A stretch of DNA of 64,000 nucleotides from Rhodococcus coprophilus NBRC 100603 (GCF_001895045.1 NZ_BDAM01000009.1:220606-284605); one strand, 5' to 3'. Positions 17,720-29,900 are shown, numbered from the stretch's first letter. Notes: a model not told the origin generated them from the letters alone. Translations and numbers: made by a program.

Positions 17720-18396
17720 TCCTCGCGTGTACGCGCGCCCGCATCGTCGATCGCGCGTTGCAGCATCATGAGGAAAACGTCTTCGGGTTGTGCTCCCGAC
17801 ACTGCGAGAGCCCGGTCGGCGACGAAGAACGGCACGCCGGTTACGCCGAGATCGCGCGCCTCGCGCAGGTCGGCACGCACCGCCTCCGACGCTGCGCCGG
17901 ATTCGAGATCGGCGCGAACCGCGTCCGCGTCCATTCCCGCCGACGATGCGATTCGCACCAGGGCTTCCCGATCGTCCACCACCTCGCCATCGACGAAGTG
18001 CGCGCGGAACAGCGCCTCGAGGAGTGCGTCACGCTGCGTCCCTGCGAGATGCAGCAGTCGGTGCGCGTCGAAGGTGTTCGCGGAAATCACTGTGTCGAAG
18101 TCGATGTCCACGCCCACCTCGGCAGCAGCAGCGGCGACCTGGGAGAACATCTGCCGGACCTGCTCGACGGGCATGCCTTTCATGTTCGCGAGCGCCTCGG
18201 ACTCGGGTGTGCGGGTTCCTGCCGGGGTGTCCGGCGCCAGCTGGTAGGACCGCCACGTGACCCGGACGCGGTCGCGGTGCTCGAACTTGTCGAGTGCGGC
18301 GGTGAACCTGCGCTTGCCGATGTAGCACCACGGGCAGGCGATGTCCGACCACACTTCGACGTGGACGGCAGGCGGAGCAAGGTGTGGATGGGTCAC
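17695..18396 (-). CDS. DsbA family oxidoreductase (FrnE-like)
   Basis: A 233-residue cytoplasmic thioredoxin-fold protein with the active site CPWC in SDIACPWCYIGKRRF near residue 20. The helical insertion and GVTGVPFFV (cis-Pro loop) near residue 195 are typical of FrnE/DsbA-like oxidoreductases. No signal peptide, so probably an intracellular disulfide reductase or isomerase. The GTG at 18396 has GGATGG upstream; a start 15 bases earlier is possible. It lies next to osmC, another thiol redox gene. Confidence 0.85.
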   Translation of the reverse strand: MTHPHLAPPAVHVEVWSDIACPWCYIGKRRFTAALDKFEHRDRVRVTWRSYQLAPDTPAGTRTPESEALANMKGMPVEQVRQMFSQVAAAAAEVGVDIDFDTVISANTFDAHRLLHLAGTQRDALLEALFRAHFVDGEVVDDREALVRIASSAGMDADAVRADLESGAASEAVRADLREARDLGVTGVPFFVADRALAVSGAQPEDVFLMMLQRAIDDAGARTREDQAQSDAR

Positions 18397-18433
18397 GCAT
18401 CCATCCAACACGCTTGCCCCGCGCCCTGTTCCC

Positions 18434-18874
18434 TCAGGACTCGAGAGCGGCGTCCAACGAGATATCCACTCCCGTGAGTGCCTTGCTCACCGGGCAACTC
18501 GCCTTCGCATCCTCGGCGGCTTTCGTGAACCCAGCGGCGTCGAGGCCCTCGACCTCTCCACGCACCTTCAGAGTGATGCCCGTGAGCCGGAAACCGCCGG
18601 CCGGGTCCGGTCCCAGGGACACATCGGCGGCCACGTCGAGACTCTGCGGTGTTCCACCCGCTTCCGCGATGAGGGCGGACAGCTGCATGGCGTAGCACGA
18701 CGAGTGGGCGGCAGCGATCAGTTCTTCGGGGCTGGTGGTGCCGTCGGCGTTCTCCGCCGACCGTTTCGGGAACGAGACGTCGAACGTGCCGCGTCCCGAA
18801 CTGGTCAGTTCCACCTGGCCGGAGCCCTTCTGAAGATCACCGTTCCAAGCGGTTCGCGCGGTCCGTGTGGGCAT
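18434..18874 (-). CDS. osmC: OsmC family peroxiredoxin
   Basis: A 146-residue thiol peroxidase that reduces organic hydroperoxides. The two redox Cys are in AAHSSCYAM and KASCPVSKAL, and the Arg/Glu-containing N-terminal half follows OsmC (rather than Ohr) in TSPEELIAAAH. Length matches E. coli OsmC (143). AGGAAGGA lies 8 bases before the ATG. It is 37 bases upstream of the FrnE-like gene on the same strand. Confidence 0.92.
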   Translation of the reverse strand: MPTRTARTAWNGDLQKGSGQVELTSSGRGTFDVSFPKRSAENADGTTSPEELIAAAHSSCYAMQLSALIAEAGGTPQSLDVAADVSLGPDPAGGFRLTGITLKVRGEVEGLDAAGFTKAAEDAKASCPVSKALTGVDISLDAALES

Positions 18875-19035
18875 CGTGTGTCCTTCCTGTCGTCTTCCGG
18901 GTTCTCCGGTCGCGTACCCGTCCCCGGCCGGACCCACACTCGCGGTCCTCCGATCCGTGGCAGGGAGGTATCGATACGGCATCGCTCGCCCACTTCGAGG
19001 CAGCGCCGGTCCTCGTAACCGCAGATCCTGTTTGC

Positions 19036-19632
19036 ATGACCACAGCGCAGCACGACCCTCGACCCCTGTTCCGCGGCGCTCTCGAGTGGGCGGGCGACTT
19101 GTTCGCAGGCGTCCGCGCCGAGCAGCTGACCGATCCGACGCCCTGTCCCGAATTCGATGTCCGGGCACTGCTCGGTCATCTCGCCTCGACCATCGACCGT
19201 GGCCGCGTCGTCGGTGAAGGCGGCGACGTCCACACGGTTCCCGAATGCCTCTCGTCGCCCGGCGACGAGTGGTCGAGCACCCTGGACGATGTCACGAAGC
19301 GGTACTGGGAGGTGTGGAGCAACGACGCACTCCTCGACACGCCCGTCACGGCGCCGTGGGGGACGTTTCCCGGCAGGGCCGCGGTTCTCGTGTCGCTCAA
19401 CGAGGTGCTGGTGCACGGCTGGGACCTTGCGGCCGCCACCGGTCAGAACACGGAGGCGGATCCCCAACTCGCTCAGGCCGCCTACGAGGTCATGCAGCGC
19501 GTCCTCCCCGCCACGCCGCGCGAAGGGCTACCGTTCGGGCCGGTCGTCGACCCGGCACCGGACGCGGGACCGACCGAACGGCTCGCGAACTGGTGCGGAC
19601 GCGTGACCGCCCCCTGGATGCACCGCGCCTGA
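19036..19632 (+). CDS. TIGR03086-type metal-binding protein (DinB/mycothiol-isomerase fold)
   Basis: A 198-residue four-helix-bundle protein of the DinB/MDMPI superfamily. The pattern TPCPEFDVRALLGHL near residue 40, with a His for metal binding, and LVHGWDLAAATG near residue 130, with a second His, match the TIGR03086 group. Mycothiol-dependent isomerases share this fold, but the specific reaction is unknown. The open frame upstream to 18865 is antisense to osmC; the ATG at 19036 begins the recognisable domain. A hairpin terminator follows. Confidence 0.82.
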   Translation: MTTAQHDPRPLFRGALEWAGDLFAGVRAEQLTDPTPCPEFDVRALLGHLASTIDRGRVVGEGGDVHTVPECLSSPGDEWSSTLDDVTKRYWEVWSNDALLDTPVTAPWGTFPGRAAVLVSLNEVLVHGWDLAAATGQNTEADPQLAQAAYEVMQRVLPATPREGLPFGPVVDPAPDAGPTERLANWCGRVTAPWMHRA

Positions 19633-19684
19633 GGCACTGCACCGGCTGAATCGCCACACCTCCTGGACCTGCGAGGTACGGAAA

Positions 19685-19724
19685 CGCCGAGGGGCGGCAC
19701 CCTTGCGGGTACCGCCCCTCGGCG
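19685..19724. terminator. Bidirectional terminator before the clpC1 3' end
   Basis: A hairpin with arms 19685-19702 and 19707-19724 (17 of 18 pairs, loop TTGC) lies between convergent ends at 19632 (plus) and 19755 (minus). Outer arms are CGCCGAGGGGCGG and its complement. Confidence 0.82.
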
Positions 19725-19754
19725 TCGATTCCGTACGAAATCAGGCGAGCAACA

Positions 19755-22295
<2,541 letters not shown>

Positions 22296-22531
22296 CGCAC
22301 TCCCTCACACTCTCCGGCTGCAGAATCCGATACGAGATCGTCCCGGACCTCTGCTGCCGCTCTTCGCTCCGGCACTCGAGTCGTTCATCGGAACCGGTGA
22401 AGGTTCCACGTTCCCACTGCACACTCTAGTTGGCGTGGTATCGACCCGCTCTCCCTCCACCCTTCGTGGGTAGCGGAAAAGCCCGGCTATGGGTTGTAAC
22501 GCTGCACGTGGCGGATACGTTTCCGCAAGCT

Positions 22532-22549
22532 GTACGCCACAAGCGAACA
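22532..22549 (-). promoter_or_regulatory. Candidate ClgR box upstream of clpC1
   Basis: On the minus strand TGTTCGCTTGTGGCGTAC fits the actinobacterial ClgR consensus WNNWCGCYNANRGCGWWS at all fixed positions except one (A is G). ClgR activates clp genes in Corynebacterium, Streptomyces and mycobacteria. It lies 237 bases before the clpC1 start, in the 259-base gap after the phospholipase gene. Confidence 0.55.
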
Positions 22550-22554
22550 GTCCG

Positions 22555-23994
22555 TCAGCCTGCGAGGACGCGCTGCAGCCGGCGCCCGAGACTGTCGGGG
22601 GCCCGCTCAGGGTCGGCAAGGCTGCTCTCGGCGAGCACGCTGTCCTCACCATCGACGGTACCGGGCTCGAACGGGCGCAGCGACCGGCCCGGTCCCCGGA
22701 AGCGTTCGACCGCTGCGAGCAGCGACCCGCCGTTCGCGGTGGCTTCCGCGATCTGCGCCACGTCCACGCCGAGGTGTTCCGCGAGCAGCGTGTTGCGCAG
22801 GTCCACGGCTGCCCTGCCCACACGATCCCCCGGCTCTGCCGCTTCGATCGCGAGGTCGCACTCGGTGTCGAACCCCATGGACCGGTTGTTGAGGTTCGAG
22901 GACCCGATCCGCAGCAGGTTCTCGTCCATCACGACGACCTTCGCATGCACGTAGATCGGTTTACCGCCCTCGGTGACCGGATAGTAGGCGCCGAACCTGC
23001 CGTGCACGTCGGCGTTCCACAGCAAGTGGAGCAGGGCCCGTCGTGCGCCGTCCATCGCCTTCTGCTCGAGCCATCCGTCGGCATTACGCGGGATGACGAG
23101 CACGATCTCCGGACCGTCCGGTTCCTGCAAACGCGCCGCGAGCGCCTCCGCGAGAGTGCGCGACGCCAGGTACTGACTTTCCAGGTAGAGGGTGTGGCGG
23201 GTCTTCTCGATGATGGCGAGGTACAGAGATTCGATCTCGTGCACGCCCTCCTGGTCTCCGTACTTCGGCAACGTGCGTGCGATCGAGACGTCGACATCGC
23301 GCACGGTGGGCTCGAGCCCGTCGGGCCAGATCGGATCGGTTCCGTCGACGGGTTCGAGTTCGACGCCGGTGGCGGCCTTCCACCTGGCTCTCGCCAGTTC
23401 GCCCAGCGCCCGGGCGGCCTCGCCGTCCACCGCTGTGGTGACGTCGTGCCACGGGCCGTAACGCTTGCCGCTCGGCTCACGGCGGTACCGGCTCCGGTCC
23501 GCGTGGTCGGAGGTGTCCCAGCGGTCGACCGTCATGTCGATACCACCGCAGAACGCGATCGTGTCGTCGACGACGATGATCTTCTGGTGGTGCGCGGCAC
23601 CGACCGGATGCGCGCCGTCGATCTCGAGGTGCAGGCGGGAATCGGTGAACCAATCGAGCACGAACACGGGGGTCATCCCTCGCCCGAGCGCGCTGAAGGC
23701 ACCGATATTCCACTTGAGCAGATAGATCTCGAGGTCGGGACGACGCTCCGGAAGCCACTTCAACAGTGCCCCGAGCTTGTTCGGGCCCTCGAGGGTCTTA
23801 CCGTTCGGCTCGAATTTGATCCTGGTGTCGAAATCCCACCCGATGAGCATGATGCGTTTCTTCGCATCGAGCATGGCTGATTTTACGTGACGAAAATACG
23901 TGGCAGCGTCGACGATCGAAGTAAGATTGGCCGCACTTTCGGTACGCCAACACGTTTTTCCGGGTTCGAGCACTCTGTCAACCATCCTGTGCAT
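22555..23994 (-). CDS. Phospholipase D family protein (two HKD motifs)
   Basis: A 479-residue PLD-superfamily enzyme. HKD motif 1 is HHQKIIVVDD near residue 133 and motif 2 is VHAKVVVMDENLLRIGSSN near residue 350; both are intact, so it should be active as a phosphodiesterase or transphosphatidylase on phospholipids. No signal peptide is apparent. The ATG at 23994 has GGAG 8 bases upstream; an in-frame ATG 9 bases later is also possible. In M. tuberculosis lsr2 and clpC1 are neighbours; here this gene sits between them. Confidence 0.88.
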   Translation of the reverse strand: MHRMVDRVLEPGKTCWRTESAANLTSIVDAATYFRHVKSAMLDAKKRIMLIGWDFDTRIKFEPNGKTLEGPNKLGALLKWLPERRPDLEIYLLKWNIGAFSALGRGMTPVFVLDWFTDSRLHLEIDGAHPVGAAHHQKIIVVDDTIAFCGGIDMTVDRWDTSDHADRSRYRREPSGKRYGPWHDVTTAVDGEAARALGELARARWKAATGVELEPVDGTDPIWPDGLEPTVRDVDVSIARTLPKYGDQEGVHEIESLYLAIIEKTRHTLYLESQYLASRTLAEALAARLQEPDGPEIVLVIPRNADGWLEQKAMDGARRALLHLLWNADVHGRFGAYYPVTEGGKPIYVHAKVVVMDENLLRIGSSNLNNRSMGFDTECDLAIEAAEPGDRVGRAAVDLRNTLLAEHLGVDVAQIAEATANGGSLLAAVERFRGPGRSLRPFEPGTVDGEDSVLAESSLADPERAPDSLGRRLQRVLAG

Positions 23995-24084
23995 CCTACT
24001 CCGGCACGGATGGAGGCCCCGGAATTGTGTTCCGGAAAACAACCGATGTGCCCTCGTCGCGAACCCCGGTCGAGACGTGAACGA

Positions 24085-24111
24085 GGGCGCCGCCACATCG
24101 TGACGACGCCC
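24085..24111 (-). terminator. Possible terminator after lsr2
   Basis: On the minus strand GGGCGTCGTCA and TGGCGGCGCCC (24111-24101 and 24095-24085) can form 11 pairs, including G-U, around a 5-base loop, 28 bases after the lsr2 stop. There is no long T run, so efficiency is uncertain. Confidence 0.45.
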
Positions 24112-24138
24112 CCGGGCATCAGTTCCGCAATGAAATTC

Positions 24139-24498
24139 CTAGTGGGCCTGGTTGTAGGCCTCTACGATTTCGGCAGAGATCCGGCCACGTGCAGACACCG
24201 GCCAATCATTGTTCCGTGCCCATTCACGAATGGCAGCGGTCTGTTCCCGATCCGAACCCGCACGTGCGGGCTTTCGCGTCGCGGGTGCGGCCGACGGGCC
24301 GACCTTGCCGCGCTTGCGGCCCCCGACCTTTCGTGCGTGCTCGATCCAGAATTCCAGCTGGTCGCGCAACTTGGCAGCATTTTCTTCCGATAGGTCGATC
24401 TCGTAGGTAACTCCATCGAGTCCGAACTCCACCGATTCATCTGCGGCCGTTTCCTGGTCCACATCGTCGATGAGAGTGACGGTGACCTTCTTTGCCAT
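24139..24498 (-). CDS. lsr2: Nucleoid-associated protein Lsr2
   Basis: A 119-residue H-NS-like protein that silences AT-rich DNA. The N-terminal dimerisation domain ([18 protein letters not shown], then [12 protein letters not shown]) is followed by a basic linker and the DNA-binding domain, whose minor-groove hook RGR appears in SARGRIS near residue 105. GAGAGGA lies 10 bases before the ATG. It is downstream of lysS, as in mycobacteria, with a 100-base gap that could hold its own promoter. Confidence 0.96.
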   Translation of the reverse strand: MAKKVTVTLIDDVDQETAADESVEFGLDGVTYEIDLSEENAAKLRDQLEFWIEHARKVGGRKRGKVGPSAAPATRKPARAGSDREQTAAIREWARNNDWPVSARGRISAEIVEAYNQAH

Positions 24499-24598
24499 GT
24501 GTTGAGAATCCTCTCGAATGAAGAAAGCGGTCCCCCCCGGGACACGACCACGATACCCCGGAATTAACCCATGGCAATACGAAAACCGCTGTGCGGAA

Positions 24599-26110
24599 TT
24601 AGCGGGTGGTCGGACGAACAATCGGAAACAGGATTGTTTCCCGGATTCCGAGGCCGGTGAGCGCCATCAGCAGACGGTCGATTCCCATTCCCGTGCCCGT
24701 CGTGGGCGGCATTCCCTGTTCCATAGCCGCGAGGAAATCCTCGTCGAGAACCATGGCCTCGTCGTCACCTGCCGACGCAAGTCGCGCCTGGTCGAGGAAA
24801 CGCTCTCGTTGAATCACCGGGTCGACGAGTTCCGAGTAGCCCGTGGCGAGTTCGAAGCCGCGAACGTAGAGGTCCCATTTCTCGGTGACACCCTTCACCG
24901 AGCGGTGGTCCCGCGTGAGCGGAGACGTCTCCACCGGGAAATCACGGACGAATGTGGGCGTGTACAACTGGTCGCCGCACATGTGCTCCCAGAGTTCCTC
25001 GACGAGCTTGCCGTGGCCCCAGCCCTTGCCTTCGGGAACCGTGAGGTCGACACGTTCGGCAAGCGACTTCAATTCGTCGACGGTGGTCTCCGGCGTCACC
25101 TCGACACCGATGGCCTGCGACAGAGACGGGTACATTTCGAGGGTCTTCCATTCGCCCCCGAAGTCGTATTCGGAGCCGTCGGCCAATGTGACCACGTGGC
25201 TGCCGAAGACGGCCATCGCAACTTCCTGGACGACCTCGCGGATCATCTTGGCCGAGTCGTCGTAGGTGCCGTATGCCTCGTAGGTTTCCAGCATCGAGAA
25301 TTCGGGAGAGTGCGTGGAGTCCGCGCCTTCGTTGCGGAAATTCCGGTTGATCTCGAAGACCTTCTCGATGCCACCCACGACACATCGCTTGAGGAACAAC
25401 TCGGGAGCAATCCGCAGATACAGGTCGATGTCGAGTGCGTTCGAATGGGTGACGAACGGACGGGCCGCGGCACCACCGTGCAATGTCTGGAGCATCGGCG
25501 TCTCGACCTCGAGGAAATCGCGGCGTTCGAGAGCATTCCGCAGTTCGCGTACCACCGCGACACGCATCCGGGCATTCTTGCGCGCATCCGCCCGGACGAC
25601 AAGGTCGACGTAACGCTGACGGACTCGCGTCTCCTCGTTCATTTCCTTGTGCGCGACCGGCAGCGGGCGCAACGCCTTCGACGCCATGCTCCAGGAGTCG
25701 GCCATGACACTGAGCTCACCGCGGCGCGAGCTGATGACCTCGCCGTGGACGAACACGAAGTCGCCGAGGTCGGTCTCGGCTTTCCACGCCGCGAGAGCGT
25801 CCTCCCCCACACCGGCGAGGCTGATCATGACCTGCAGCTGGGTCCCGTCGCCTTCCTGCAGGGTCGCGAAGCAGAGCTTTCCGGTGTTGCGGAGGAAGAT
25901 GATGCGTCCGGCCACGCCTACCTGCTCGCCTGTCGTGGCGTCGGGTTCGAGGTCCGGGTACGCGGCCCGGATCTGGGCGAGGGTGTGCGTACGCGGCACG
26001 ACTACCGGATAAGCGTCCTTACCCTCCGCCAAGAGTCGTTCGCGCTTGTCGCGGCGGACACGGATCTGCTCGGGGGTGTCGTCGGGCTGCTGAACGCTGG
26101 CATCACTCAC
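24599..26110 (-). CDS. lysS: Lysyl-tRNA synthetase, class II
   Basis: A 503-residue class II synthetase. The anticodon-binding OB fold covers about 50-160 ([18 protein letters not shown]). Motif 2 appears in [14 protein letters not shown] and motif 3 in [15 protein letters not shown] near the C-terminus. The start is a GTG at 26110 without ribosome site; TAGTCT on the minus strand ends 8 bases upstream, so the transcript is probably leaderless. It follows the rhodanese gene by 66 bases and precedes lsr2. Confidence 0.95.
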   Translation of the reverse strand: MSDASVQQPDDTPEQIRVRRDKRERLLAEGKDAYPVVVPRTHTLAQIRAAYPDLEPDATTGEQVGVAGRIIFLRNTGKLCFATLQEGDGTQLQVMISLAGVGEDALAAWKAETDLGDFVFVHGEVISSRRGELSVMADSWSMASKALRPLPVAHKEMNEETRVRQRYVDLVVRADARKNARMRVAVVRELRNALERRDFLEVETPMLQTLHGGAAARPFVTHSNALDIDLYLRIAPELFLKRCVVGGIEKVFEINRNFRNEGADSTHSPEFSMLETYEAYGTYDDSAKMIREVVQEVAMAVFGSHVVTLADGSEYDFGGEWKTLEMYPSLSQAIGVEVTPETTVDELKSLAERVDLTVPEGKGWGHGKLVEELWEHMCGDQLYTPTFVRDFPVETSPLTRDHRSVKGVTEKWDLYVRGFELATGYSELVDPVIQRERFLDQARLASAGDDEAMVLDEDFLAAMEQGMPPTTGTGMGIDRLLMALTGLGIRETILFPIVRPTTR

Positions 26111-26118
26111 GGGTAATC

Positions 26119-26124
26119 AGACTA
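26119..26124 (-). promoter_or_regulatory. Putative -10 element (TAGTCT) for leaderless lysS
   Basis: On the minus strand TAGTCT is followed by 8 bases and the GTG of lysS. It is the same hexamer as the mhuD -10 candidate, and there is no Shine-Dalgarno site. Confidence 0.45.
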
Positions 26125-26176
26125 TCGGAAAGCCCAGGCCCGATATTCCCCAGCTACCGGAGTTCGCGCGGTCAGA

Positions 26177-26632
26177 TCAGTGCGCGGTGACGCGCGCCAC
26201 GTCCTCGGCGACGTGCTGCGCCGCGGTGACCGCGCCGACGAGATCCGCGGACCGGATCGCGGCATAACCACCCACGAGCATCGTCACCCTCCGCAGCCCG
26301 CGTCGACGCAGGTCGAGGACGACGCGGCGGGTTTCGGCGCCGCGGGCGGACACGAGGATCCACTCCCTGTCGCGGTCGGTGGCCAGCGCGAGTCGCCCCG
26401 GATGAGTGGGGTCGAGGCGCGCGGGCAGAAGCTCGGCACCGATCGCCAGTGCGCCGGGCAATGTGCCCTGCACGGCTCGTTCACCGCTCTCGCGGATGTC
26501 GACGACGACGGCACCGCGGGCGACCGCCGCGGCGAGTTCGCTCGGGTAGGTGCGCTCGACGGCCGGCAGGTACACAGCGACCGGAGCAGAAGAAACAGAT
26601 GCAGAAACAGAATCGAGCAGCGCAGCGCGCAT
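26177..26632 (-). CDS. Rhodanese-like domain protein, preceded by a cysteine leader peptide
   Basis: A 151-residue protein with one rhodanese-like domain: ELAAAVARGAVVVDIRESGERAVQGTLPGA is the first signature, with GYAAIR near the end. I do not see an obvious catalytic Cys in the expected active-site loop (around VSARGAETR), so it may bind sulfur ligands rather than transfer sulfane sulfur. GGGAG lies 7 bases before the ATG at 26632 but can be captured in the hairpin formed with the upstream leader ORF (26674-26703). The gene lies between coaX and lysS. Confidence 0.78.
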   Translation of the reverse strand: MRAALLDSVSASVSSAPVAVYLPAVERTYPSELAAAVARGAVVVDIRESGERAVQGTLPGALAIGAELLPARLDPTHPGRLALATDRDREWILVSARGAETRRVVLDLRRRGLRRVTMLVGGYAAIRSADLVGAVTAAQHVAEDVARVTAH

Positions 26633-26639
26633 GAGAGAT

Positions 26640-26696
26640 CTCCCAGGAAAAGTGTCGACAGTCGAGGCAGGCGTCAGCCTCGACAACACTCCTGGG
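26640..26696 (-). promoter_or_regulatory. Leader hairpin capturing the rhodanese ribosome-binding site
   Basis: Three complementary segments nest: CCCAGG (26696-26691) with CCTGGG (26647-26642); AGTGT (26690-26686) with ACACT (26655-26651); GTCGAGG (26684-26678) with CCTCGAC (26667-26661). The 5' arm holds the two Cys codons and the end of the leader ORF; the outer 3' arm includes the GGGAG site at 26644-26640. A ribosome stalled on the Cys codons would open the arm and free the site. Confidence 0.6.
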
Positions 26697-26703
26697 CGCT
26701 CAT
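26674..26703 (-). CDS. Nine-residue cysteine leader peptide (MSAQECCRG)
   Basis: A short ORF encodes MSAQECCRG and stop, 41 bases before the rhodanese start. Two adjacent Cys codons suit ribosome stalling when charged Cys-tRNA is scarce. In mycobacteria, Cys-rich leader ORFs upstream of sulfur genes have been shown to attenuate expression in response to cysteine; this one has the same position and logic. Its initiation signal is weak: no clear Shine-Dalgarno, and a TAAAGAT about 20 bases upstream could be a -10. Confidence 0.55.
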   Translation of the reverse strand: MSAQECCRG

Positions 26704-26725
26704 GCAACGGATCACGGAAGCATCT

Positions 26726-27556
26726 TTACACAGAACCGCGCCCTGCGGAACCCGGGGCGCGCGTAGCGCGTCTCACCTGGTTCCGCTCGAAGACGAGGCG
26801 CAGGCCCTCGAGGGTGAGATCGGGTTCGTGGTGCTCGAGAGTGCGTGATTCGGGCATGATCAGCGGCGCGCTGTCGCCCGTGCCGATCACCGCGACGTCG
26901 TCGGCTCCGAATCCGGGCACTTCCGCGCAGACCCGCCGCACCAGACCGTCGACCATGCCGGCGAAACCGAAGACGGCACCGGACTGCATGCATTCGACGG
27001 TGTTCTTACCGAGAACGCCGCGGGGCCTGACCAACTCGACCTTCCGGAGCGCCGCCGAATGCGACGCCAATGCGTCCATCGCGATTTCGACGCCGGGGGC
27101 GATAGCCCCGCCGAGGAACTCCCCCTTGGCGGACACCACGTCGACACACGTCGAGGTGCCGAAGTCCACGATGACGCAGGGCGATCCGTAGAAGTGGTGG
27201 GCCGCAAGGCTGTTGACGATGCGGTCGGCCCCGACCTCCTTGGGGTTGTCGACGAGCAGCGGCACCCCCGTCCGGACGCCGGGTTCGACGACCACGTGCG
27301 GTACCTGCGACCAGTACCGTCCGAGCATGATCCTCAGCTCACGCAGCACCGACGGCACGGTGGACAACGCGGCCACGCCGGTGATGCGGTCGACGTCGTC
27401 TCCGAGCAAGCCCCGGAACAGTAGCGCCAGTTCGTCGGCCGTCATCCGCGGGTCCGTGCGAACGCGACGGTCGCATACCAACTTCGAATGTGTCCCGCTT
27501 CCCGTGAAGACGCCCAGAACGATGTTGGTGTTCCGGACGTCGACGGCGAGGAGCAT
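26726..27556 (-). CDS. coaX: Type III pantothenate kinase
   Basis: A 276-residue ASKHA-fold kinase catalysing the first step of CoA synthesis. [17 protein letters not shown] is the phosphate-binding loop region, [13 protein letters not shown] binds pantothenate and the cation, and [12 protein letters not shown] carries the second phosphate motif. The ATG at 27556 comes 2 bases after the panD stop. Together with panC and panD it provides pantothenate synthesis and activation. Confidence 0.94.
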   Translation of the reverse strand: MLLAVDVRNTNIVLGVFTGSGTHSKLVCDRRVRTDPRMTADELALLFRGLLGDDVDRITGVAALSTVPSVLRELRIMLGRYWSQVPHVVVEPGVRTGVPLLVDNPKEVGADRIVNSLAAHHFYGSPCVIVDFGTSTCVDVVSAKGEFLGGAIAPGVEIAMDALASHSAALRKVELVRPRGVLGKNTVECMQSGAVFGFAGMVDGLVRRVCAEVPGFGADDVAVIGTGDSAPLIMPESRTLEHHEPDLTLEGLRLVFERNQVRRATRAPGSAGRGSV

Positions 27557-27558
27557 GT

Positions 27559-27996
27559 CTACACCAGGGACGGTGCGTCGAGTGTGGACAGCATCCGGGG
27601 AGTGATGAGACCGGATCCCTCGGGTGCGTGCGCCGGATCGTTACCCAGTTCGACGGGACGGTTGTCGGCGTCGACGAACACGACGGCCGGGCTGTAGTCC
27701 TTGCATTCCTGCTCGTTCATCACGCCGTAGGCGATGAGGATGACGAGGTCGCCGGGGCTGACGAGACGTGCAGCGGCGCCGTTGATTCCGATCACGCCCG
27801 AGCCGCGTTCACCGGCGATGACGTAGGTCTCGAGGCGGTTGCCGTTGTCGATGTCGACGATGCACACCTGCTCGCCCTCGAGCAGATCGGCGGCGTCCAT
27901 CAGATCCTGATCGACGGTCACTGAACCGACGTAGTGCAGGTCCGCGTGGGTCACCGTGGCGCGGTGGATCTTCGACTTCATCATGGTGCGGAACAT
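27559..27996 (-). CDS. panD: Aspartate 1-decarboxylase precursor
   Basis: A 145-residue proenzyme that makes beta-alanine. The self-cleavage site is Gly24-Ser25 in HYVGSVTVD, which yields the pyruvoyl group; [16 protein letters not shown] and [14 protein letters not shown] match the family. The C-terminal tail is longer than in E. coli, as in mycobacteria, where this tail affects pyrazinamide action. The gene lies 37 bases after panC. Confidence 0.96.
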   Translation of the reverse strand: MFRTMMKSKIHRATVTHADLHYVGSVTVDQDLMDAADLLEGEQVCIVDIDNGNRLETYVIAGERGSGVIGINGAAARLVSPGDLVILIAYGVMNEQECKDYSPAVVFVDADNRPVELGNDPAHAPEGSGLITPRMLSTLDAPSLV

Positions 27997-28033
27997 GTTC
28001 GTCCTCGGTTTCCTTCTCGTTTCGCGAACTCGG

Positions 28034-28972
28034 TCAGCGGGTCAACAGGTCGTCCGCGACGGTCGGATCCACCTGTCCGACCGCGCGTTCGAGAAATCCG
28101 GTACCCACGGCGACCCCGACATTGTCGATCAGGCGAGTGGTACCGAGTCGTGCGGCGACGAGCAACCGGCCGTCACCTCGTTCGGGCGCGGGCCCGAGGT
28201 CGGCGCCACGCACCTCGAGGTAGTCCACCTCGATCTCGGGAGCGGAGGCGAGCACGTCACGGGCTGCCGCCAGGATGGCGTCCGGGCCGCCGGCGGCCGC
28301 GTGCGCTCCGGCGACCAGCGCTGCCGACAGCGTGGTGGCCACCTCGCGCTGCGCCTCGGAGAGGTAGCGGTTGCGGGAGGACATGGCGAGCCCGTCGGCT
28401 TCCCGGACGGTGGGCACACCCAGGATGCGGACATCGAAGTTCAGGTCGGACACCATCTGCCGGATCAACGCCAGCTGCTGGTAGTCCTTCTCCCCGAAGT
28501 ATGCGGAGTTGGGGGCCACGATCTGCAGCAGTTTCGCGACCACCGTCAACATGCCGGCGAAGTGGCCCGGCCGCACAGCGCCCTCGAGTTCCGAACCGAG
28601 CGGGCCGGGGTGGATCGTGGTCCGCGGTCCGTTCGGGTACATCGCCGCAGCCGACGGCGCGAACACCAGTTCCACACCGGCATCGCGGAGCAGCTCGAGA
28701 TCAGCGTCGAGCGTGCGGGGGTAGGCGTCGAGGTCCTCGCCGGGACCGAACTGCAGCGGATTGACGAAAATCGATACGACGACGACCGCGCCCGTCAGCT
28801 TCGCTTGCTTCACCAGTTCCAGGTGCCCGGAGTGCAAGGCACCCATCGTCGGTACGAGTGCCACCGTCCGGCCGACACTGCGCAGGGCCCTGGTGACCTT
28901 TCGCAGTTCCGCGGGTTCGTGGTGCACGGTGGTCTCTCCACGCACGTAACCGCCCTGTCGCGCTTCACTCAC
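28034..28972 (-). CDS. panC: Pantothenate synthetase
   Basis: A 312-residue enzyme joining pantoate and beta-alanine with ATP. The HIGH-like motif is [10 protein letters not shown] and the KMSKS counterpart is in [17 protein letters not shown] and the [18 protein letters not shown] block bind substrates. The start is a GTG at 28972 that overlaps the stop of the upstream Rossmann/DUF2520 gene by 8 bases, indicating coupling. The frame is open upstream but only as a shadow of that gene. Confidence 0.95.
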   Translation of the reverse strand: MSEARQGGYVRGETTVHHEPAELRKVTRALRSVGRTVALVPTMGALHSGHLELVKQAKLTGAVVVVSIFVNPLQFGPGEDLDAYPRTLDADLELLRDAGVELVFAPSAAAMYPNGPRTTIHPGPLGSELEGAVRPGHFAGMLTVVAKLLQIVAPNSAYFGEKDYQQLALIRQMVSDLNFDVRILGVPTVREADGLAMSSRNRYLSEAQREVATTLSAALVAGAHAAAGGPDAILAAARDVLASAPEIEVDYLEVRGADLGPAPERGDGRLLVAARLGTTRLIDNVGVAVGTGFLERAVGQVDPTVADDLLTR

Positions 28973-29900
28973 CGTGATCAGCCCTTTCGAGAATTTCCAT
29001 AAGTTCCGGCTTCGAACCGGTTCGCTGCGCAGATCGCAGCGACAAAGCGCGATAACCCGCCGCAATCTGCGGATCGGCGTCCTCGAGCACCTGGAGGTGC
29101 TTGGCCACCGTCTCCGCATCTCCGCGCGCAACCGGACCGGTGAGTGCGGCGGGTCCCCGCCGCAACACGTTGTCCAGGGCAGCGGTGAGCAGCGGTTGAA
29201 GGACCCGTTCGGCGACCCCACCGGGGTCACCGTCGACGAGTTGCTGCCCGAGCAGTTCCTCGCCCGCGAGCGCGACCCGTAACGCTTCGACAGCGTCGGC
29301 GACCAGTGTGACCAGATGGTTGCTGCCGTGGGCGAGCGCCGCATGGTAGAGCGGGCGCATCTGCTCGGAGACGCGCACCGGTTCGCCACCGATCTCGAGG
29401 ACGAGCGCCTGTGCGATGGCGTAGCCGATCTCGTCGGCCGCGGTGATTCCGAAGCATGTGGACGCCAGACGTGAGGTGTCCTCGTCGTGTCCGGTGAACG
29501 TCATGGCGGGGTGGACTGCGAGCGGCACCGCACCCAGTTCGGCGAGCGGAGCGAGAATGCCGATGCCGTGTGCACCGGATACGTGAAGGACGATGGTGCC
29601 GGGCTTGACCGCCCCGGTCGTGGCGAGCCCGTCGACGAGCGATTCGAGTTCCGAATCGGGAACAGCGAGGACAAGCAGATTGCAGCGGCCGGCGACCTCG
29701 TCGACCGGCAGGATCTCCGAGTCCGGCAGGCGGATGCTCGCGCGATGCTTCGAGACGTCGGACACCGCCGAACAGGCGACGACGACATGGCCCACACGTT
29801 CGAGCGCCGCACCCAGCGCGGTGCCCACGCGACCTGCGGAAACAATTCCGACCGACAACCGGGCAGGCGCAGGCGCATTTGTGATCCCGAAGGAATTCAC
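28965..29900 (-). CDS. Rossmann-fold and DUF2520 domain protein (Rv3603c-like)
   Basis: A 311-residue protein with an N-terminal NAD(P)-binding fold ([22 protein letters not shown], about 16-38) and a C-terminal helical DUF2520 domain ([17 protein letters not shown], about 180-200). The architecture resembles 6-phosphogluconate or ketopantoate reductases. Its place immediately upstream of panC suggests a ketopantoate-reductase role, but this is inference. GAGGA precedes the GTG at 29900. Confidence 0.82.
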   Translation of the reverse strand: MNSFGITNAPAPARLSVGIVSAGRVGTALGAALERVGHVVVACSAVSDVSKHRASIRLPDSEILPVDEVAGRCNLLVLAVPDSELESLVDGLATTGAVKPGTIVLHVSGAHGIGILAPLAELGAVPLAVHPAMTFTGHDEDTSRLASTCFGITAADEIGYAIAQALVLEIGGEPVRVSEQMRPLYHAALAHGSNHLVTLVADAVEALRVALAGEELLGQQLVDGDPGGVAERVLQPLLTAALDNVLRRGPAALTGPVARGDAETVAKHLQVLEDADPQIAAGYRALSLRSAQRTGSKPELMEILERADHGE

